Shown: positions 1 to 9,033 of the stretch, piece after piece
Layout: every line of letters starts with the position of its first letter
Numbering within the stretch: position 1 is the stretch's first letter
Origin: Competibacteraceae bacterium UBA3908
Lineage (GTDB): Bacteria; Pseudomonadota; Gammaproteobacteria; Competibacterales; Competibacteraceae
Direction of reading: 5' to 3'
Length of the DNA: 47,459 bases
Assembly: GCA_002391525.1 (NCBI GenBank)
Contig: DGFE01000173.1
Location: 632-48,090, forward strand
Notes under the pieces: generated by a model
What the model was told of the DNA's origin: nothing
Database searches by the model: none
The model's input: only the letters and a program-made list of their open reading frames with translations
Position numbers and translations under genes: made by a program

Positions 1-140
1 CCCCGTCGCGTGCCGGTCGACGCCGAACGATGCCGCCCGCTCTGATACCTTTTCGATACCCTGATAAAATTTACAAAGGAAAAAAATTATAACTAATTGT
101 ATTATAAAGATTATTTTTTTAAGTTATTCGATGGTCTTTC
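1..140. other. Intergenic, AT-rich upstream region of the dcw operon
   Basis: No gene is visible. Bases 1-60 are GC-rich and bases 61-135 are strikingly AT-rich for this genome, with long A and T runs. Such a tract directly upstream of a sigma-70 promoter could act as an UP-like or nucleoid-protein-binding element; that is inference. The motif GATACC occurs twice close together near bases 44-60, with no known meaning. Confidence 0.5.
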
Positions 141-170
141 TTGACAGTGACAGCTTGGTCTACCTATAGT
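141..170 (+). promoter_or_regulatory. Sigma-70 promoter of the dcw operon (Pmra)
   Basis: A perfect -35 hexamer TTGACA lies at 141-146, then an 18-base spacer, then a -10 hexamer TATAGT at 165-170. Transcription would start near 177, giving a leader of about 58 bases before mraZ. It is the only strong promoter seen upstream of the first gene, so it likely drives much of the cluster. Confidence 0.75.
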
Positions 171-172
171 TA

Positions 173-198
173 GTGGCGAAAAGTGGGAGGAAGTGGGA
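173..198 (+). promoter_or_regulatory. MraZ operator: three 10-bp-phased boxes
   Basis: Three direct repeats, GTGGCG (173-178), GTGGGA (183-188) and GTGGGA (193-198), are spaced exactly 10 bases apart. MraZ of E. coli and other bacteria binds direct GTGGG-type repeats with this phasing next to its own promoter. Here the boxes cover the predicted start of transcription, which fits autorepression of the cluster by MraZ. Confidence 0.8.
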
Positions 199-234
199 TG
201 CGGGAGCGGTCCGGCACACTAAAAGGCGCCACTA

Positions 235-687
235 TTGTTCCGGGGTATCAATCCGTTATCACTGGATAACAAGGGCCGGTTGTCGATGCCGGCCAAGTAT
301 CGGCAGCGCTTGCTGGAAGCAAGCGACGGCCAGGTGATTTTAACGATTGATCGCGACCGCTGCCTCCTGCTGTATCCACTGAACGTCTGGGAAGATGTCG
401 AACGCCAGCTTATCCAGCTCTCCAGCACCAACCAGCGCGCCAGGGCCTTGAAGCGGTTGTTGCTGGGACATGCCGAGGAATGCGCCCTGGACGCTGGCGG
501 CCGGATCTTGTTGCCGGCGCCCTTGCGGGAGTTTGCCAGGCTGGAAAAGCGGGTGGTGCTGGTAGGGCAGGGTAACAAGTTTGAAATCTGGAATGAGCAG
601 GCTTGGTACGCCTGGCGTGAATCGCTGTTGGCCGGTCGGGACGATGAGGGCGAGTCCTTGCCGAGTCTGGACACGCTGGCGTTCTGA
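235..687 (+). CDS. mraZ: Transcriptional regulator MraZ
   Basis: This 150-residue DNA-binding protein autoregulates the division and cell-wall cluster. It consists of two tandem SpoVT/AbrB-like half domains, and the conserved starts of both can be read: FRGINPLSLDNKGRLSMPAKY at the N-terminus and ECALDAGGRILLP near residue 81. The start is an unusual TTG at 235, chosen because MFRGIN is the family's invariant N-terminus and an AAAAGG ribosome binding site lies 8 bases upstream. The length is normal for the family. It is the first gene of the operon, directly downstream of its own operator boxes. A weak start codon could help keep the regulator scarce, which is inference. Confidence 0.96.
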   Translation: MFRGINPLSLDNKGRLSMPAKYRQRLLEASDGQVILTIDRDRCLLLYPLNVWEDVERQLIQLSSTNQRARALKRLLLGHAEECALDAGGRILLPAPLREFARLEKRVVLVGQGNKFEIWNEQAWYAWRESLLAGRDDEGESLPSLDTLAF

Positions 688-689
688 GC

Positions 690-1625
690 ATGATGGCCGC
701 GGCGTTGCCACATCGGCCGGTGCTGTTGGCCGAGGCGCTGGCCGAGCTGGTCGTTCGTCCCGATGGCTGTTACGTGGATGCCACGTTTGGCCGGGGCGGT
801 CACGCGGCGGCGATTCTGGAGTCGCTGGGGCCGACAGGATCGTTGCTGGCGCTGGACCGCGATCCGGCGGCGGGAGAATGGGCGAAGACCGGGTTTCGAG
901 ACGATGCGCGGTTTCAGTTCGTTCAGGCCGCGTTCAGCCGTCTGGCTGAGATCATCGCCGGGCGCGGACTGGACGGCCGGGTGAACGGGATTCTGTTCGA
1001 CCTGGGCGTGTCCTCGCCGCAACTGGACGATCCGGCGCGTGGCTTCGGTTTCAGTCGGGATGGAACGCTGGACATGCGGATGGACCCAACCCGCGGAAAC
1101 AGCGCGGCCGAATGGCTCAACCGGGTCGGCGAGACGGAATTGGGGCGGGCTCTGGTGGAGTTTGGCGAGGAGCGGTTTTATCGACGCATCGCGCGCGCCG
1201 TCGTCGTGGCCCGCCAGCAGGCGCCGATCACGACCACCGCGCGGCTGGCGGACATCGTCGCCGCCGCCGTACCCACCCGCGAACCCGGCAAGCATCCAGC
1301 CACCCGCGCGTTTCAAGCCATTCGGATCGTGGTCAACGATGAATTGCGCGAATTACAGGCGGCGCTACCGCAGGCGGTGCGAGTACTGGCGCCCGGCGGG
1401 CGGTTGGTGGTGATCAGCTTCCATTCGCTGGAGGATCGGGTGGTCAAGCGATTCATGCGGGAGCAGGCGCGCGGACGGGAATTGCCGCCGGATTTGCCCG
1501 TGACGGGGGCGCCGGCAGGGATGACTCTGCGGCTCGTCGGCCGAGCGGTACGGCCCGGCGCCGCGGAAATCGCGGCCAATCCGCGCGCGCGCAGCGCCCG
1601 GTTGCGCGTGGCGGAACGGCTGTGA
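690..1625 (+). CDS. rsmH: 16S rRNA (cytosine1402-N4)-methyltransferase
   Basis: RsmH (MraW) uses S-adenosylmethionine to methylate N4 of C1402 in the 16S rRNA P-site. The 311-residue protein has the SAM-binding signature DATFGRGGH at residues 30-38, the LDRDP motif after it, the FDLGVSSPQLD segment, and the conserved SFHSLEDRVVKRF block near the C-terminus. The ATG at 690 is followed immediately by a second ATG at 693, either of which could be used. It starts 2 bases after the mraZ stop, and its stop overlaps the ftsL start. No anomalies are seen. Confidence 0.97.
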   Translation: MMAAALPHRPVLLAEALAELVVRPDGCYVDATFGRGGHAAAILESLGPTGSLLALDRDPAAGEWAKTGFRDDARFQFVQAAFSRLAEIIAGRGLDGRVNGILFDLGVSSPQLDDPARGFGFSRDGTLDMRMDPTRGNSAAEWLNRVGETELGRALVEFGEERFYRRIARAVVVARQQAPITTTARLADIVAAAVPTREPGKHPATRAFQAIRIVVNDELRELQAALPQAVRVLAPGGRLVVISFHSLEDRVVKRFMREQARGRELPPDLPVTGAPAGMTLRLVGRAVRPGAAEIAANPRARSARLRVAERL

Positions 1626-1912
1626 TGAAAAGCGGGATTCTGCTGATCGTATTGCTGGCCGGCGCCGTGCTGGGCTCCGGGGTGGGGGTGGTCTACACCC
1701 AGCACGCCAACCGGCAGTTGTTCATTCAATTGCAGAAACTGCAAGCGGAACGGGATGACATTGAAATCGAATGGGAATCGCTCCAACTGGAACAGAGCAC
1801 TCTGGTTACAGACGCCGTGGTCGAGGAAATGGCGCGGAAACGGCTGAAAATGCTGATTCCGGATCCTGGCGAAGTTCTCTACATCACGCCCCATGAGCAC
1901 GTTTCACGATAA
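1625..1912 (+). CDS. ftsL: Cell division protein FtsL
   Basis: FtsL is a small bitopic divisome protein that, with FtsB and FtsQ, helps activate FtsWI. This one has 95 residues: a short cytoplasmic N-terminus, one membrane helix at about residues 4-24, then a periplasmic coiled-coil rich in Leu, Gln and Glu (about 30-70). The family's conserved MARKRLKM-type segment is near residue 70. The ATG at 1625 overlaps the rsmH stop (TGATG). A GTG at 1622 would add one residue. It overlaps ftsI by 20 bases, suggesting translational coupling. Confidence 0.9.
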   Translation: MKSGILLIVLLAGAVLGSGVGVVYTQHANRQLFIQLQKLQAERDDIEIEWESLQLEQSTLVTDAVVEEMARKRLKMLIPDPGEVLYITPHEHVSR

Positions 1913-3662
1913 ACCGGCTTCGGAGACGCCGCTGCGCCAGGCGTGGGCCTTGGTCCGCAAGGTGACCCGCCATGGCCTGATGCTGGGCCTGTTGTGCGCG
2001 GCGGCGGGCGGCATGGTCGCGCGCGCCGCTTACCTGCAATTGATCCACAAGGACTTTTTGCAGGAGCAGGGCAGCGAGCGCTATCTGCGTACGGTCGAGG
2101 TGTCGGCCCATCGCGGCATGATCGTGGATCGCAACGGCGAACCGTTGGCGGTCAGTTCGCCGGTGGATTCGATCTGGGCGCAGCCGGCGGAGTTGTTGCG
2201 GCAGCGCGAGCATTGGCCGATGCTGGCGCCGCTGCTGGGATTGAAGGTGGCGGAGTTGGAACAGAAACTGGCGGGTCGCGAAAACCGCCAGTTTGTTTAT
2301 CTGCGCCGGCATATGACGCCGAACGAGGCCCAGCGGATTCTGCAACTCAAAATTCCCGGCGTGTATTCGAAGCGGGAATATCGCCGCTATTACCCCGACG
2401 CCGAAGTGACCTCGCATCTGCTGGGGTTCACCGACATCGACGACTTCGGGCAGGAGGGGCTGGAAAAAACGTTCGACGCCCAATTGCGCGGCGCCCCGGG
2501 CTTCAAGCGGGTAATCCAGGACCGGCGTGGCCAGGTGGTGGAGGACGTGGAGAGCATCCAGGTCCCGCGGCCCGGCCAGCAAGTGACCTTGAGTATCGAC
2601 CGGCGGTTGCAGTATCTGGCCTATCGCGCGCTCAAGACCGAGGTGGTCGACCACAGGGCCAGCGCCGGTTCCGCGGTGATCGTGGATGTGGCGACCGGCG
2701 AGATCCTGGCGATGGTGGATCAGCCCGCCGGCAATCCCAATAATCGCAAGGACTTGCGGGGCGATCTGCTGCGCAACCGGGCGGTCACCGATGTGTATGA
2801 GCCGGGTTCGACCATGAAGCCCTTTGCCATCGCCCTGGCGCTGGAGAGCGGTAAATGGACGCCGGGCACGCTGGTGAATACCGCGCCGGGTTTCCTGAGG
2901 GTGGGCCGCCATCTGGTCCGCGACGTGCATAACTACGGTTTGATCGATGTCACCCGCGTCATCAGCAAGTCCAGCAACGTCGGCACCAGCAAGATCGCCC
3001 TGTCGATGCCGGCGGAGCGGTTGTGGCAACTGTACAAAAACATCGGCTTCGGCTCGCCGACCGGGGTGGGGTTGATCGGCGAGCAACCCGGCGTTCTGCA
3101 CCATTTCAGCCGCTGGGGCGGGGAAATCGGCCACGCCAATCACTCGTTCGGTTATGGCCTGTCCGTCAACATGTTGCAGTTGGCCCAAGCGTATGCGGTG
3201 TTGGCGGCGGATGGGATCCGGCGACCGCTGACCATCCTGAAGCGCGAAAAACCGCTCGACCCGGCCGCAGAGCGGCGGGTGCTGTCGGCCCGCGCGGTGC
3301 GGCAGGTGCGGTCGATGCTGGAGCAGGCCGTGACCAGGGCGGGTACTGGCGCCAAGGCGGCGGTGCCCGGCTACCAGGTTGCCGGTAAGACCGGCACGGT
3401 GCATAAGATCGTCAATGGTCGTTATGCCAGCAACCGTTACTTTTCCCTGTTCGCCGGCATGGTGCCGGCCAGCAACCCCCGCCTGGTGATGGTGATCATC
3501 ATCGACGAGCCCAAGAGTGGGGCCTATTACGGCGGCACGGTCGCGGCGCCGGTGTTCGGCAAGACCATGGGCGGCGTGCTGCGCATCCTCAACATCACCC
3601 CGGACGACCTGCCGACCATGAAGATCGCCGGCATGGCCCCCGCGGCCGAGGGGACGCCATGA
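1893..3662 (+). CDS. ftsI: Septal peptidoglycan transpeptidase FtsI (PBP3)
   Basis: FtsI is the class B penicillin-binding protein that crosslinks septal peptidoglycan together with the glycosyltransferase FtsW. The 589 residues hold one N-terminal membrane anchor (about 28-48), the PBP dimer or pedestal domain with the conserved HRGMIVDRNG motif, and a C-terminal transpeptidase domain. Its catalytic motifs are S306-T-M-K309, S360-S-N362 and K499-T-G-T. Length and motif spacing match E. coli PBP3 closely. The ATG at 1893 lies inside the end of ftsL, and the stop overlaps the murE start by 4 bases (ATGA). Confidence 0.97.
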   Translation: MSTFHDKPASETPLRQAWALVRKVTRHGLMLGLLCAAAGGMVARAAYLQLIHKDFLQEQGSERYLRTVEVSAHRGMIVDRNGEPLAVSSPVDSIWAQPAELLRQREHWPMLAPLLGLKVAELEQKLAGRENRQFVYLRRHMTPNEAQRILQLKIPGVYSKREYRRYYPDAEVTSHLLGFTDIDDFGQEGLEKTFDAQLRGAPGFKRVIQDRRGQVVEDVESIQVPRPGQQVTLSIDRRLQYLAYRALKTEVVDHRASAGSAVIVDVATGEILAMVDQPAGNPNNRKDLRGDLLRNRAVTDVYEPGSTMKPFAIALALESGKWTPGTLVNTAPGFLRVGRHLVRDVHNYGLIDVTRVISKSSNVGTSKIALSMPAERLWQLYKNIGFGSPTGVGLIGEQPGVLHHFSRWGGEIGHANHSFGYGLSVNMLQLAQAYAVLAADGIRRPLTILKREKPLDPAAERRVLSARAVRQVRSMLEQAVTRAGTGAKAAVPGYQVAGKTGTVHKIVNGRYASNRYFSLFAGMVPASNPRLVMVIIIDEPKSGAYYGGTVAAPVFGKTMGGVLRILNITPDDLPTMKIAGMAPAAEGTP

Positions 3663-5182
3663 GCCGTGCGCTGCCACCGACTCTGGGCGAGCTGCTGGCC
3701 GGTTTTGCCGAGGCGCCGGCGAACCTGGTCGGGCGGCCGGTCGTCGGGCTGGCTGCCGACAGCCGCGCGGTCCGGGCGGGAGACTTGTTTTTCGCGGTGC
3801 GCGGCGGGAACCGGCACGGCTTGGAGTTTCTGGAAGCGGTCCGGGCGGCGGGGGCACTGGCGGTGGTCTGGGAACCGCCTTACGAAGGTTCGCCGGCTGC
3901 CGATGCTTGCGGATTGCCGCTGCTGACCGTGCCGGAATTGCGCCGGAAAATGGGGCTGATCGCCAGTCGGTTCCATGGAGAACCCTCCCGGCGCTTGCCG
4001 GTGGTCGGCATCACCGGCACCGACGGCAAAACCTCCTGCGCCCATTTTATCGCCCAGGCGTTGAGCGACGCGGATTCCGGGCCGTGCGGCATTCTCGGCA
4101 CGCTGGGAGTCGGTGCATACGGCCAAACCGAGCCGTCGCCGCACACGACGCCGGACCCGCTGGCCGTGCAGCGCTGGTTGGCCGGATTGGTCGCCGCCGG
4201 TCGGCGTCATGCGGTGATGGAAGTGTCTTCGCACGCCCTGGATCAAGGCCGGGTGAACGGCGTCGGCTTCGCGGTGGGGGTGCTGACCAACCTCACCCGC
4301 GACCATCTGGATTATCACGGCACGCCGGAAGCCTACGCGGCGGCCAAGCGCCGCCTGTTTTTTGAGCATCGACCCAGGTGGGCGGTACTGAATCTGGACG
4401 ACGCCTTCGGTCGGGAGATCGCCGCCGAGCCGGGCAGGCGGTCCCAAACCATCGGTTACGGTCTCGGCCAGCGACCGGAACGGCTGGAGCGGTTCGTTTG
4501 GGGAGAAAACCCGGAGTTGACGCCCTCCGGACTGCGGCTGCGAATCCGCTCGTCCTGGGGTGATGGCGAATTGCGGGTTGGCTTGCTGGGGCGGTTCAAC
4601 GCCAGCAACCTGCTGGCGAGCGTGGCGACGCTGCTGGCGCTGGAACTGCCGTTCGCCGAGGCGCTGGCGCGGGTAACGCGAGCGGCGCCGGTGCCGGGGC
4701 GGATGGAGCGGCTGGGTGGTGGCGTCGGGCAACCGCTGGCGGTGGTGGACTACGCCCACACCCCCCACGCTTTGGAACAAGTCCTGAGCGCGTTGCGGGA
4801 ACATGGCGGCAACCGGCTGTGGTGCGTGTTCGGCTGCGGTGGGGACCGCGATCCCGGCAAGCGGCCGTTGATGGGTGCGGTGGCCGAGCGGTTGGCCGAC
4901 CGGGTGCTCGTGACCGACGACAACCCGCGCACCGAGGATCCGGAACGGATCGTCGCCGACATCCTGGCCGGAATGCGGCGGCCCGGGACGGTTTCGGTCA
5001 TCCGCGACCGCCGGGCGGCCATCGCGCGGGCACTGGCCGCCGCCGGGCCCGGCGACATCGTGTTGATCGCCGGCAAGGGGCACGAGGATTATCAGATCGT
5101 GGGCACGGAACGATTGCCGTTCAGCGACCATGCGGTCGTGCGCGAGTGTCTGTCTCTCCACCGTCGGGATGAGGCCGCCTGA
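3659..5182 (+). CDS. murE: UDP-MurNAc-L-Ala-D-Glu:meso-DAP ligase
   Basis: MurE adds the third amino acid to the muramyl peptide in the cytoplasm. The 507-residue protein shows the three Mur ligase domains: an N-terminal UDP-binding domain, a central ATPase with GTDGKTS (Lys124), and a C-terminal domain carrying DNPRTEDP (residues 421-428). The DNPR motif is the known determinant for meso-diaminopimelate rather than lysine, so the peptidoglycan is predicted to be the Gram-negative A1-gamma type. The ATG at 3659 overlaps the ftsI stop, and murF begins on the base after its stop. Confidence 0.97.
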   Translation: MSRALPPTLGELLAGFAEAPANLVGRPVVGLAADSRAVRAGDLFFAVRGGNRHGLEFLEAVRAAGALAVVWEPPYEGSPAADACGLPLLTVPELRRKMGLIASRFHGEPSRRLPVVGITGTDGKTSCAHFIAQALSDADSGPCGILGTLGVGAYGQTEPSPHTTPDPLAVQRWLAGLVAAGRRHAVMEVSSHALDQGRVNGVGFAVGVLTNLTRDHLDYHGTPEAYAAAKRRLFFEHRPRWAVLNLDDAFGREIAAEPGRRSQTIGYGLGQRPERLERFVWGENPELTPSGLRLRIRSSWGDGELRVGLLGRFNASNLLASVATLLALELPFAEALARVTRAAPVPGRMERLGGGVGQPLAVVDYAHTPHALEQVLSALREHGGNRLWCVFGCGGDRDPGKRPLMGAVAERLADRVLVTDDNPRTEDPERIVADILAGMRRPGTVSVIRDRRAAIARALAAAGPGDIVLIAGKGHEDYQIVGTERLPFSDHAVVRECLSLHRRDEAA

Positions 5183-6571
5183 ATGGATGACGCCGGTTCT
5201 TCCTTGAGCCTGCGGCAAGCCGCCCGCCTGCTGGGGGGCGAGGTGGTGGGCGACGAGGTCGCCTTCGCCGCGGTCGGCGTCGACAGTCGCCGGCTATCGG
5301 CGGGCGCCTTGTTCGTGGCGCTGGCCGGACCCAACTTCGACGGCCACGACTTCATCGCCGCCGCGCGGGAGCGGGGGGCGTGCGCGGCGCTGGTCAGCCG
5401 GTGGGTAGCCGATCCGCTGCCGCAATTGCGGGTGACCGATACCCGGCTGGCGCTGGGTCGATTGAGCGCGGTCTGGCGGGCGCGGTTCGCCGGACCGCTG
5501 ATCGCGCTGACCGGCAGCAACGGCAAGACCACGCTCAAGGAGATGATCGCCGCCATCCTGCGGGTCCGGGGGCCGACCCTGGCGACCGAGGGCAATCTCA
5601 ACAACGACATCGGCGTGCCGCTGACCCTGCTGCGCCTGAACGGCGAGCACGCCTACGCCGTGATCGAGATGGGCGCCAACCATCACGCCGAGATCGCTTA
5701 TCTGACCGAACTCGCAAGGCCGGACGTGGCGATCATCAACAATGCCGGTCCCTGCCATCTGGAAGGCTTCGGCGACGTGGCCGGCGTGGCGCGCGGCAAG
5801 GGCGAGATTTTCCAGGGACTGGGACCGAATGGCGTGGCGGTCGTCAACCGCGACGATCCCTACGCCGATTATTGGGCCGGCCTGAATCCGGGACGGCTGA
5901 TCATCGATTTCGGACTGGACCGGCCTGCGGCGGTGAGCGGCCGGGTGCTCGATCCGGCGACCAACCGGTTCCGATTGAGCGCCGACGGCAATGAAATCGA
6001 AATCCAGTTGCCGCTGCCGGGCCGGCACAACGTCCGCAACGCGCTGGCGGCAACGGCGGCGACGCTGGCGGTCGGGGCCACGCTGGACGACGTCCGCCAG
6101 GGGTTGGAGGGATTGCGGGGCGTCGGCGGCCGGCTGCAACGGCTGCGCGGTCGGCACGGTGGCGCGGTGATCCACGATGCCTACAACGCCAATCCCGCCT
6201 CGCTGGCCGCCGCGTTGGACGCGGTCGGCGCGGAGCCGGGCCGCAAGTGGCTGGTGCTGGGCGACATGCGGGAACTGGGGCCGGCGGCGGATGAATTGCA
6301 CGCCCGGTCGGGACGGGCGACCCGCGAGGCGGGATTCGAGCGGCTGTACGCCGTGGGCGAACACAGCCGCGCGGCGGCGGCGGCGTTCGCGGACGGCGGC
6401 CGTCATTACGTCGACGTGGAAGCGCTGATCGCGGACCTGAGCCGCGATCTCCAGGACGGCGGACCGGCCGTCGTGCTGGTCAAGGGTTCGCGCGGGATGC
6501 GGATGGAACGGGTGGTGGCGGCCTTGGCGGAAGCCGGGGAACCGTCCGCCAGCCGGGAGGGGCATGACTGA
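5183..6571 (+). CDS. murF: UDP-MurNAc-tripeptide--D-Ala-D-Ala ligase
   Basis: MurF ligates the D-Ala-D-Ala dipeptide to the UDP-MurNAc-tripeptide, the last cytoplasmic step before the lipid stage. It has 462 residues with the Mur ligase P-loop TGSNGKTT (Lys115), the central EMGANHHAEI motif and the HDAYNANP motif of MurF near residue 331. Its substrate dipeptide comes from the Ddl encoded downstream. The gene is contiguous with murE and overlaps mraY by one base (TGATG). No anomalies are seen. Confidence 0.97.
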   Translation: MDDAGSSLSLRQAARLLGGEVVGDEVAFAAVGVDSRRLSAGALFVALAGPNFDGHDFIAAARERGACAALVSRWVADPLPQLRVTDTRLALGRLSAVWRARFAGPLIALTGSNGKTTLKEMIAAILRVRGPTLATEGNLNNDIGVPLTLLRLNGEHAYAVIEMGANHHAEIAYLTELARPDVAIINNAGPCHLEGFGDVAGVARGKGEIFQGLGPNGVAVVNRDDPYADYWAGLNPGRLIIDFGLDRPAAVSGRVLDPATNRFRLSADGNEIEIQLPLPGRHNVRNALAATAATLAVGATLDDVRQGLEGLRGVGGRLQRLRGRHGGAVIHDAYNANPASLAAALDAVGAEPGRKWLVLGDMRELGPAADELHARSGRATREAGFERLYAVGEHSRAAAAAFADGGRHYVDVEALIADLSRDLQDGGPAVVLVKGSRGMRMERVVAALAEAGEPSASREGHD

Positions 6572-7656
6572 TGCTGGTTTTGCTGGCGGAGTGGTTGGCC
6601 AAAAACCTTTACAGCGGTTTCAATGTGTTCCAGTACCTGACCCTGCGGGGAATTCTGGGAGTGCTGACGGCGTTGCTCATTTCCCTGATCGTCGGGCCGG
6701 TCATGATCCAGCGGTTGAGCCGGTATCAGATTGGCCAGCAGATTCGCGAGGATGGCCCCAAAAGCCATTTTTCCAAGGCGGGCACCCCCACCATGGGCGG
6801 AGCCCTGATTTTGATCGCCATCGCCGTCGCCACCCTGCTGTGGGCGGACCCGCGCAACCACTACGTCTGGATCGTGCTGCTGACGACGCTGGCGTTCGGC
6901 GCGATTGGCTGGGTGGACGACTACAAGAAGCTGATTCTGCGCAATTCCAAGGGCCTGTCGGCGCGCGCCAAGTATTCCTTGCAATCCTGCATCGGCCTGG
7001 CGGCGGCGCTGCTGCTGTACGTGACCGCCCAGGCGCCGGTGGAAACGCAATTGATCGTGCCGTTCTTCAAGAACGTGGCCCTGAATCTCGGTTGGCTGTT
7101 CATCCCGCTCACCTATTTCGTCATCGTCGGTTCCAGCAACGCCGTCAACCTCACCGACGGCCTGGACGGTCTGGCCATCGTGCCGACCGCCATGGTCGCC
7201 GGTGCGCTGGCGGTGTTCTGCTACGCCTCCGGCAACCGCATCTTCGCCGATTATCTCGGCATTCCCTATGTGCCGGGGGTAGGCGAGGTGATGGTGTTCT
7301 GCGGGGCGATGGTCGGCGCGGGACTGGGTTTCCTCTGGTTCAACGCCTATCCCGCCCAGGTGTTCATGGGCGATGTCGGCGCGCTGGCGCTGGGCGCGGC
7401 GCTGGGCACCATCGCGGTGGCGGTGCGGCAGGAACTGGTGTTGTTCGTGATGGGCGGCGTGTTCGTCATGGAAACCGTGTCGGTGATCCTGCAGGTGGCC
7501 TCGTTCAAGCTCACGGGACGACGCATCTTTCGCATGGCGCCGCTGCATCATCACTTCGAGCTCAATGGCTGGCCGGAGCCGCGGGTGATCGTCCGTTTCT
7601 GGATCATCACCATCATTCTGGTGCTGGTCGGCCTGTCAACCCTGAAGATCCGGTAA
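6571..7656 (+). CDS. mraY: Phospho-MurNAc-pentapeptide-transferase MraY
   Basis: MraY transfers phospho-MurNAc-pentapeptide to undecaprenyl phosphate, making lipid I at the inner membrane. The 361-residue protein has about ten membrane helices. Recognisable family motifs are KAGTPTMGG (cytoplasmic loop 1), GWVDDYKKL, NAVNLTDGLDGLA with its catalytic-region aspartates, and the C-terminal PLHHHFEL. Length is standard. It overlaps murF by one base. murD follows after 15 bases that contain a GGGGGAGA ribosome binding site. Confidence 0.97.
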   Translation: MLVLLAEWLAKNLYSGFNVFQYLTLRGILGVLTALLISLIVGPVMIQRLSRYQIGQQIREDGPKSHFSKAGTPTMGGALILIAIAVATLLWADPRNHYVWIVLLTTLAFGAIGWVDDYKKLILRNSKGLSARAKYSLQSCIGLAAALLLYVTAQAPVETQLIVPFFKNVALNLGWLFIPLTYFVIVGSSNAVNLTDGLDGLAIVPTAMVAGALAVFCYASGNRIFADYLGIPYVPGVGEVMVFCGAMVGAGLGFLWFNAYPAQVFMGDVGALALGAALGTIAVAVRQELVLFVMGGVFVMETVSVILQVASFKLTGRRIFRMAPLHHHFELNGWPEPRVIVRFWIITIILVLVGLSTLKIR

Positions 7657-7671
7657 GGGGGAGAAGCGCGG

Positions 7672-9033
7672 ATGCCGCAACTGGACGGAACCACGCTGGT
7701 GGTGGGGCTCGGCAAAAGCGGCCTGTCGGCGGTGCGGGCGCTGAAAGCGCTGGGCGCGACGGTCGCCGTGACCGACAGCCGCGCCGAGCCACCGGGCCTG
7801 GCGGCGCTGCGGACGGAGTTTCCCGACGTGCCCGTCCATCCGGGCGGCTTCGATCCGGCGCTGTTCGCGGACGCGACGCGCCTGCTGGTCAGTCCGGGCG
7901 TCGCGGTCGCGACGCCGGTCATCGCCGCGGCGGCGGCACGCGGCGTGCCGGTCTGGGGCGACATCGAACTGCTGGCCCGCCTGACCCGGCTGCCCATCGC
8001 GGCCATCACCGGCTCCAACGGCAAGAGCACGGTCACGACCCTGCTGGGAGCGATGGTTGCGCGCGCCGGCGTGCGCGCGGCGGTCGGCGGCAATCTCGGC
8101 GATCCGGCGCTCGATCTGTGGCTGGGGGCGGAATGGCGCGCGGGAGCCGCGGCGGCGCTCGAACTGTACGTTCTGGAGCTGTCCAGCTTTCAGCTGGAAA
8201 CGACCCACAGCCTGAACGCGCGGGTGGCGACGGTACTGAACATCAGCCCCGACCACATGGACCGTTACGACACCCTGGACGATTACATCGCCGCCAAGCG
8301 GCGGATTTTCCGGGGCGACGGGGTGATGGTGGTCAACGCCGACGACCCGGCGGTCATGGCGATGGTCGAGCCGGGCCGGGACGCGCGGCGTTTCACCCTG
8401 GACGAACCCGGCGAGGACGACTTCGGCCTGCGCCGGGAGGGCGGCGAAACCTGGCTGGCCCGTGGCCGGCAACGCTGGATCGCCGTCTCGGAGTTGCAAA
8501 TCAGCGGCGACCACAATCTCGCCAATGCGCTGGCGGCGCTGGCCATGGGTCACGCCCTCGGCCTGCGCCGGGAGGCGATGTTGGCGGCGTTGCGGGACTT
8601 CGCCGGTCTGCCGCACCGGACCGCCCTGGTGCTGGAACGGGGTGGGGTGCGCTGGTTCGACGACTCCAAGGGCACCAACGTCGGGGCGACGGTGGCAGCG
8701 GTGCGTGGCCTGCCGGGCCGGGTGGTGCTGATCGCCGGCGGCGACGGCAAGAATCAGGATTTTACGCCGCTGCGCGCGGCGCTGACCGGCAAGGCGCGGG
8801 CGGTGGTGCTGATCGGGCGCGATGCGCCGCTGATCGCCGCCGCGCTGGGCGACAGCGCGCCGCTGCGGCCGGTGGCCGACATGGAGCAGGCGGTGGTGGC
8901 GGCGGCGGAACTGGCGCAGGCCGGCGATAGCGTGCTGCTGTCGCCGGCCTGCGCCAGTTACGACATGTTCAGCGGCTACGAAGAGCGCGGCGCCGTGTTC
9001 GCCGCCGCCGTGCGGAGGCTGGCCGGATGCTGA
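7672..9033 (+). CDS. murD: UDP-MurNAc-L-alanine--D-glutamate ligase
   Basis: MurD adds D-glutamate to UDP-MurNAc-L-Ala. The 453-residue protein has an N-terminal Rossmann-like domain starting with VVGLGKSGLS, the ATPase P-loop GSNGKST (Lys118), the SSFQLE motif, NISPDHMDRY and the C-terminal FDDSKGTN motif. Within the cluster MurC acts before it and MurE after it. The ATG at 7672 is preceded by a strong ribosome binding site, and the end overlaps ftsW by 7 bases. Confidence 0.97.
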   Translation: MPQLDGTTLVVGLGKSGLSAVRALKALGATVAVTDSRAEPPGLAALRTEFPDVPVHPGGFDPALFADATRLLVSPGVAVATPVIAAAAARGVPVWGDIELLARLTRLPIAAITGSNGKSTVTTLLGAMVARAGVRAAVGGNLGDPALDLWLGAEWRAGAAAALELYVLELSSFQLETTHSLNARVATVLNISPDHMDRYDTLDDYIAAKRRIFRGDGVMVVNADDPAVMAMVEPGRDARRFTLDEPGEDDFGLRREGGETWLARGRQRWIAVSELQISGDHNLANALAALAMGHALGLRREAMLAALRDFAGLPHRTALVLERGGVRWFDDSKGTNVGATVAAVRGLPGRVVLIAGGDGKNQDFTPLRAALTGKARAVVLIGRDAPLIAAALGDSAPLRPVADMEQAVVAAAELAQAGDSVLLSPACASYDMFSGYEERGAVFAAAVRRLAGC

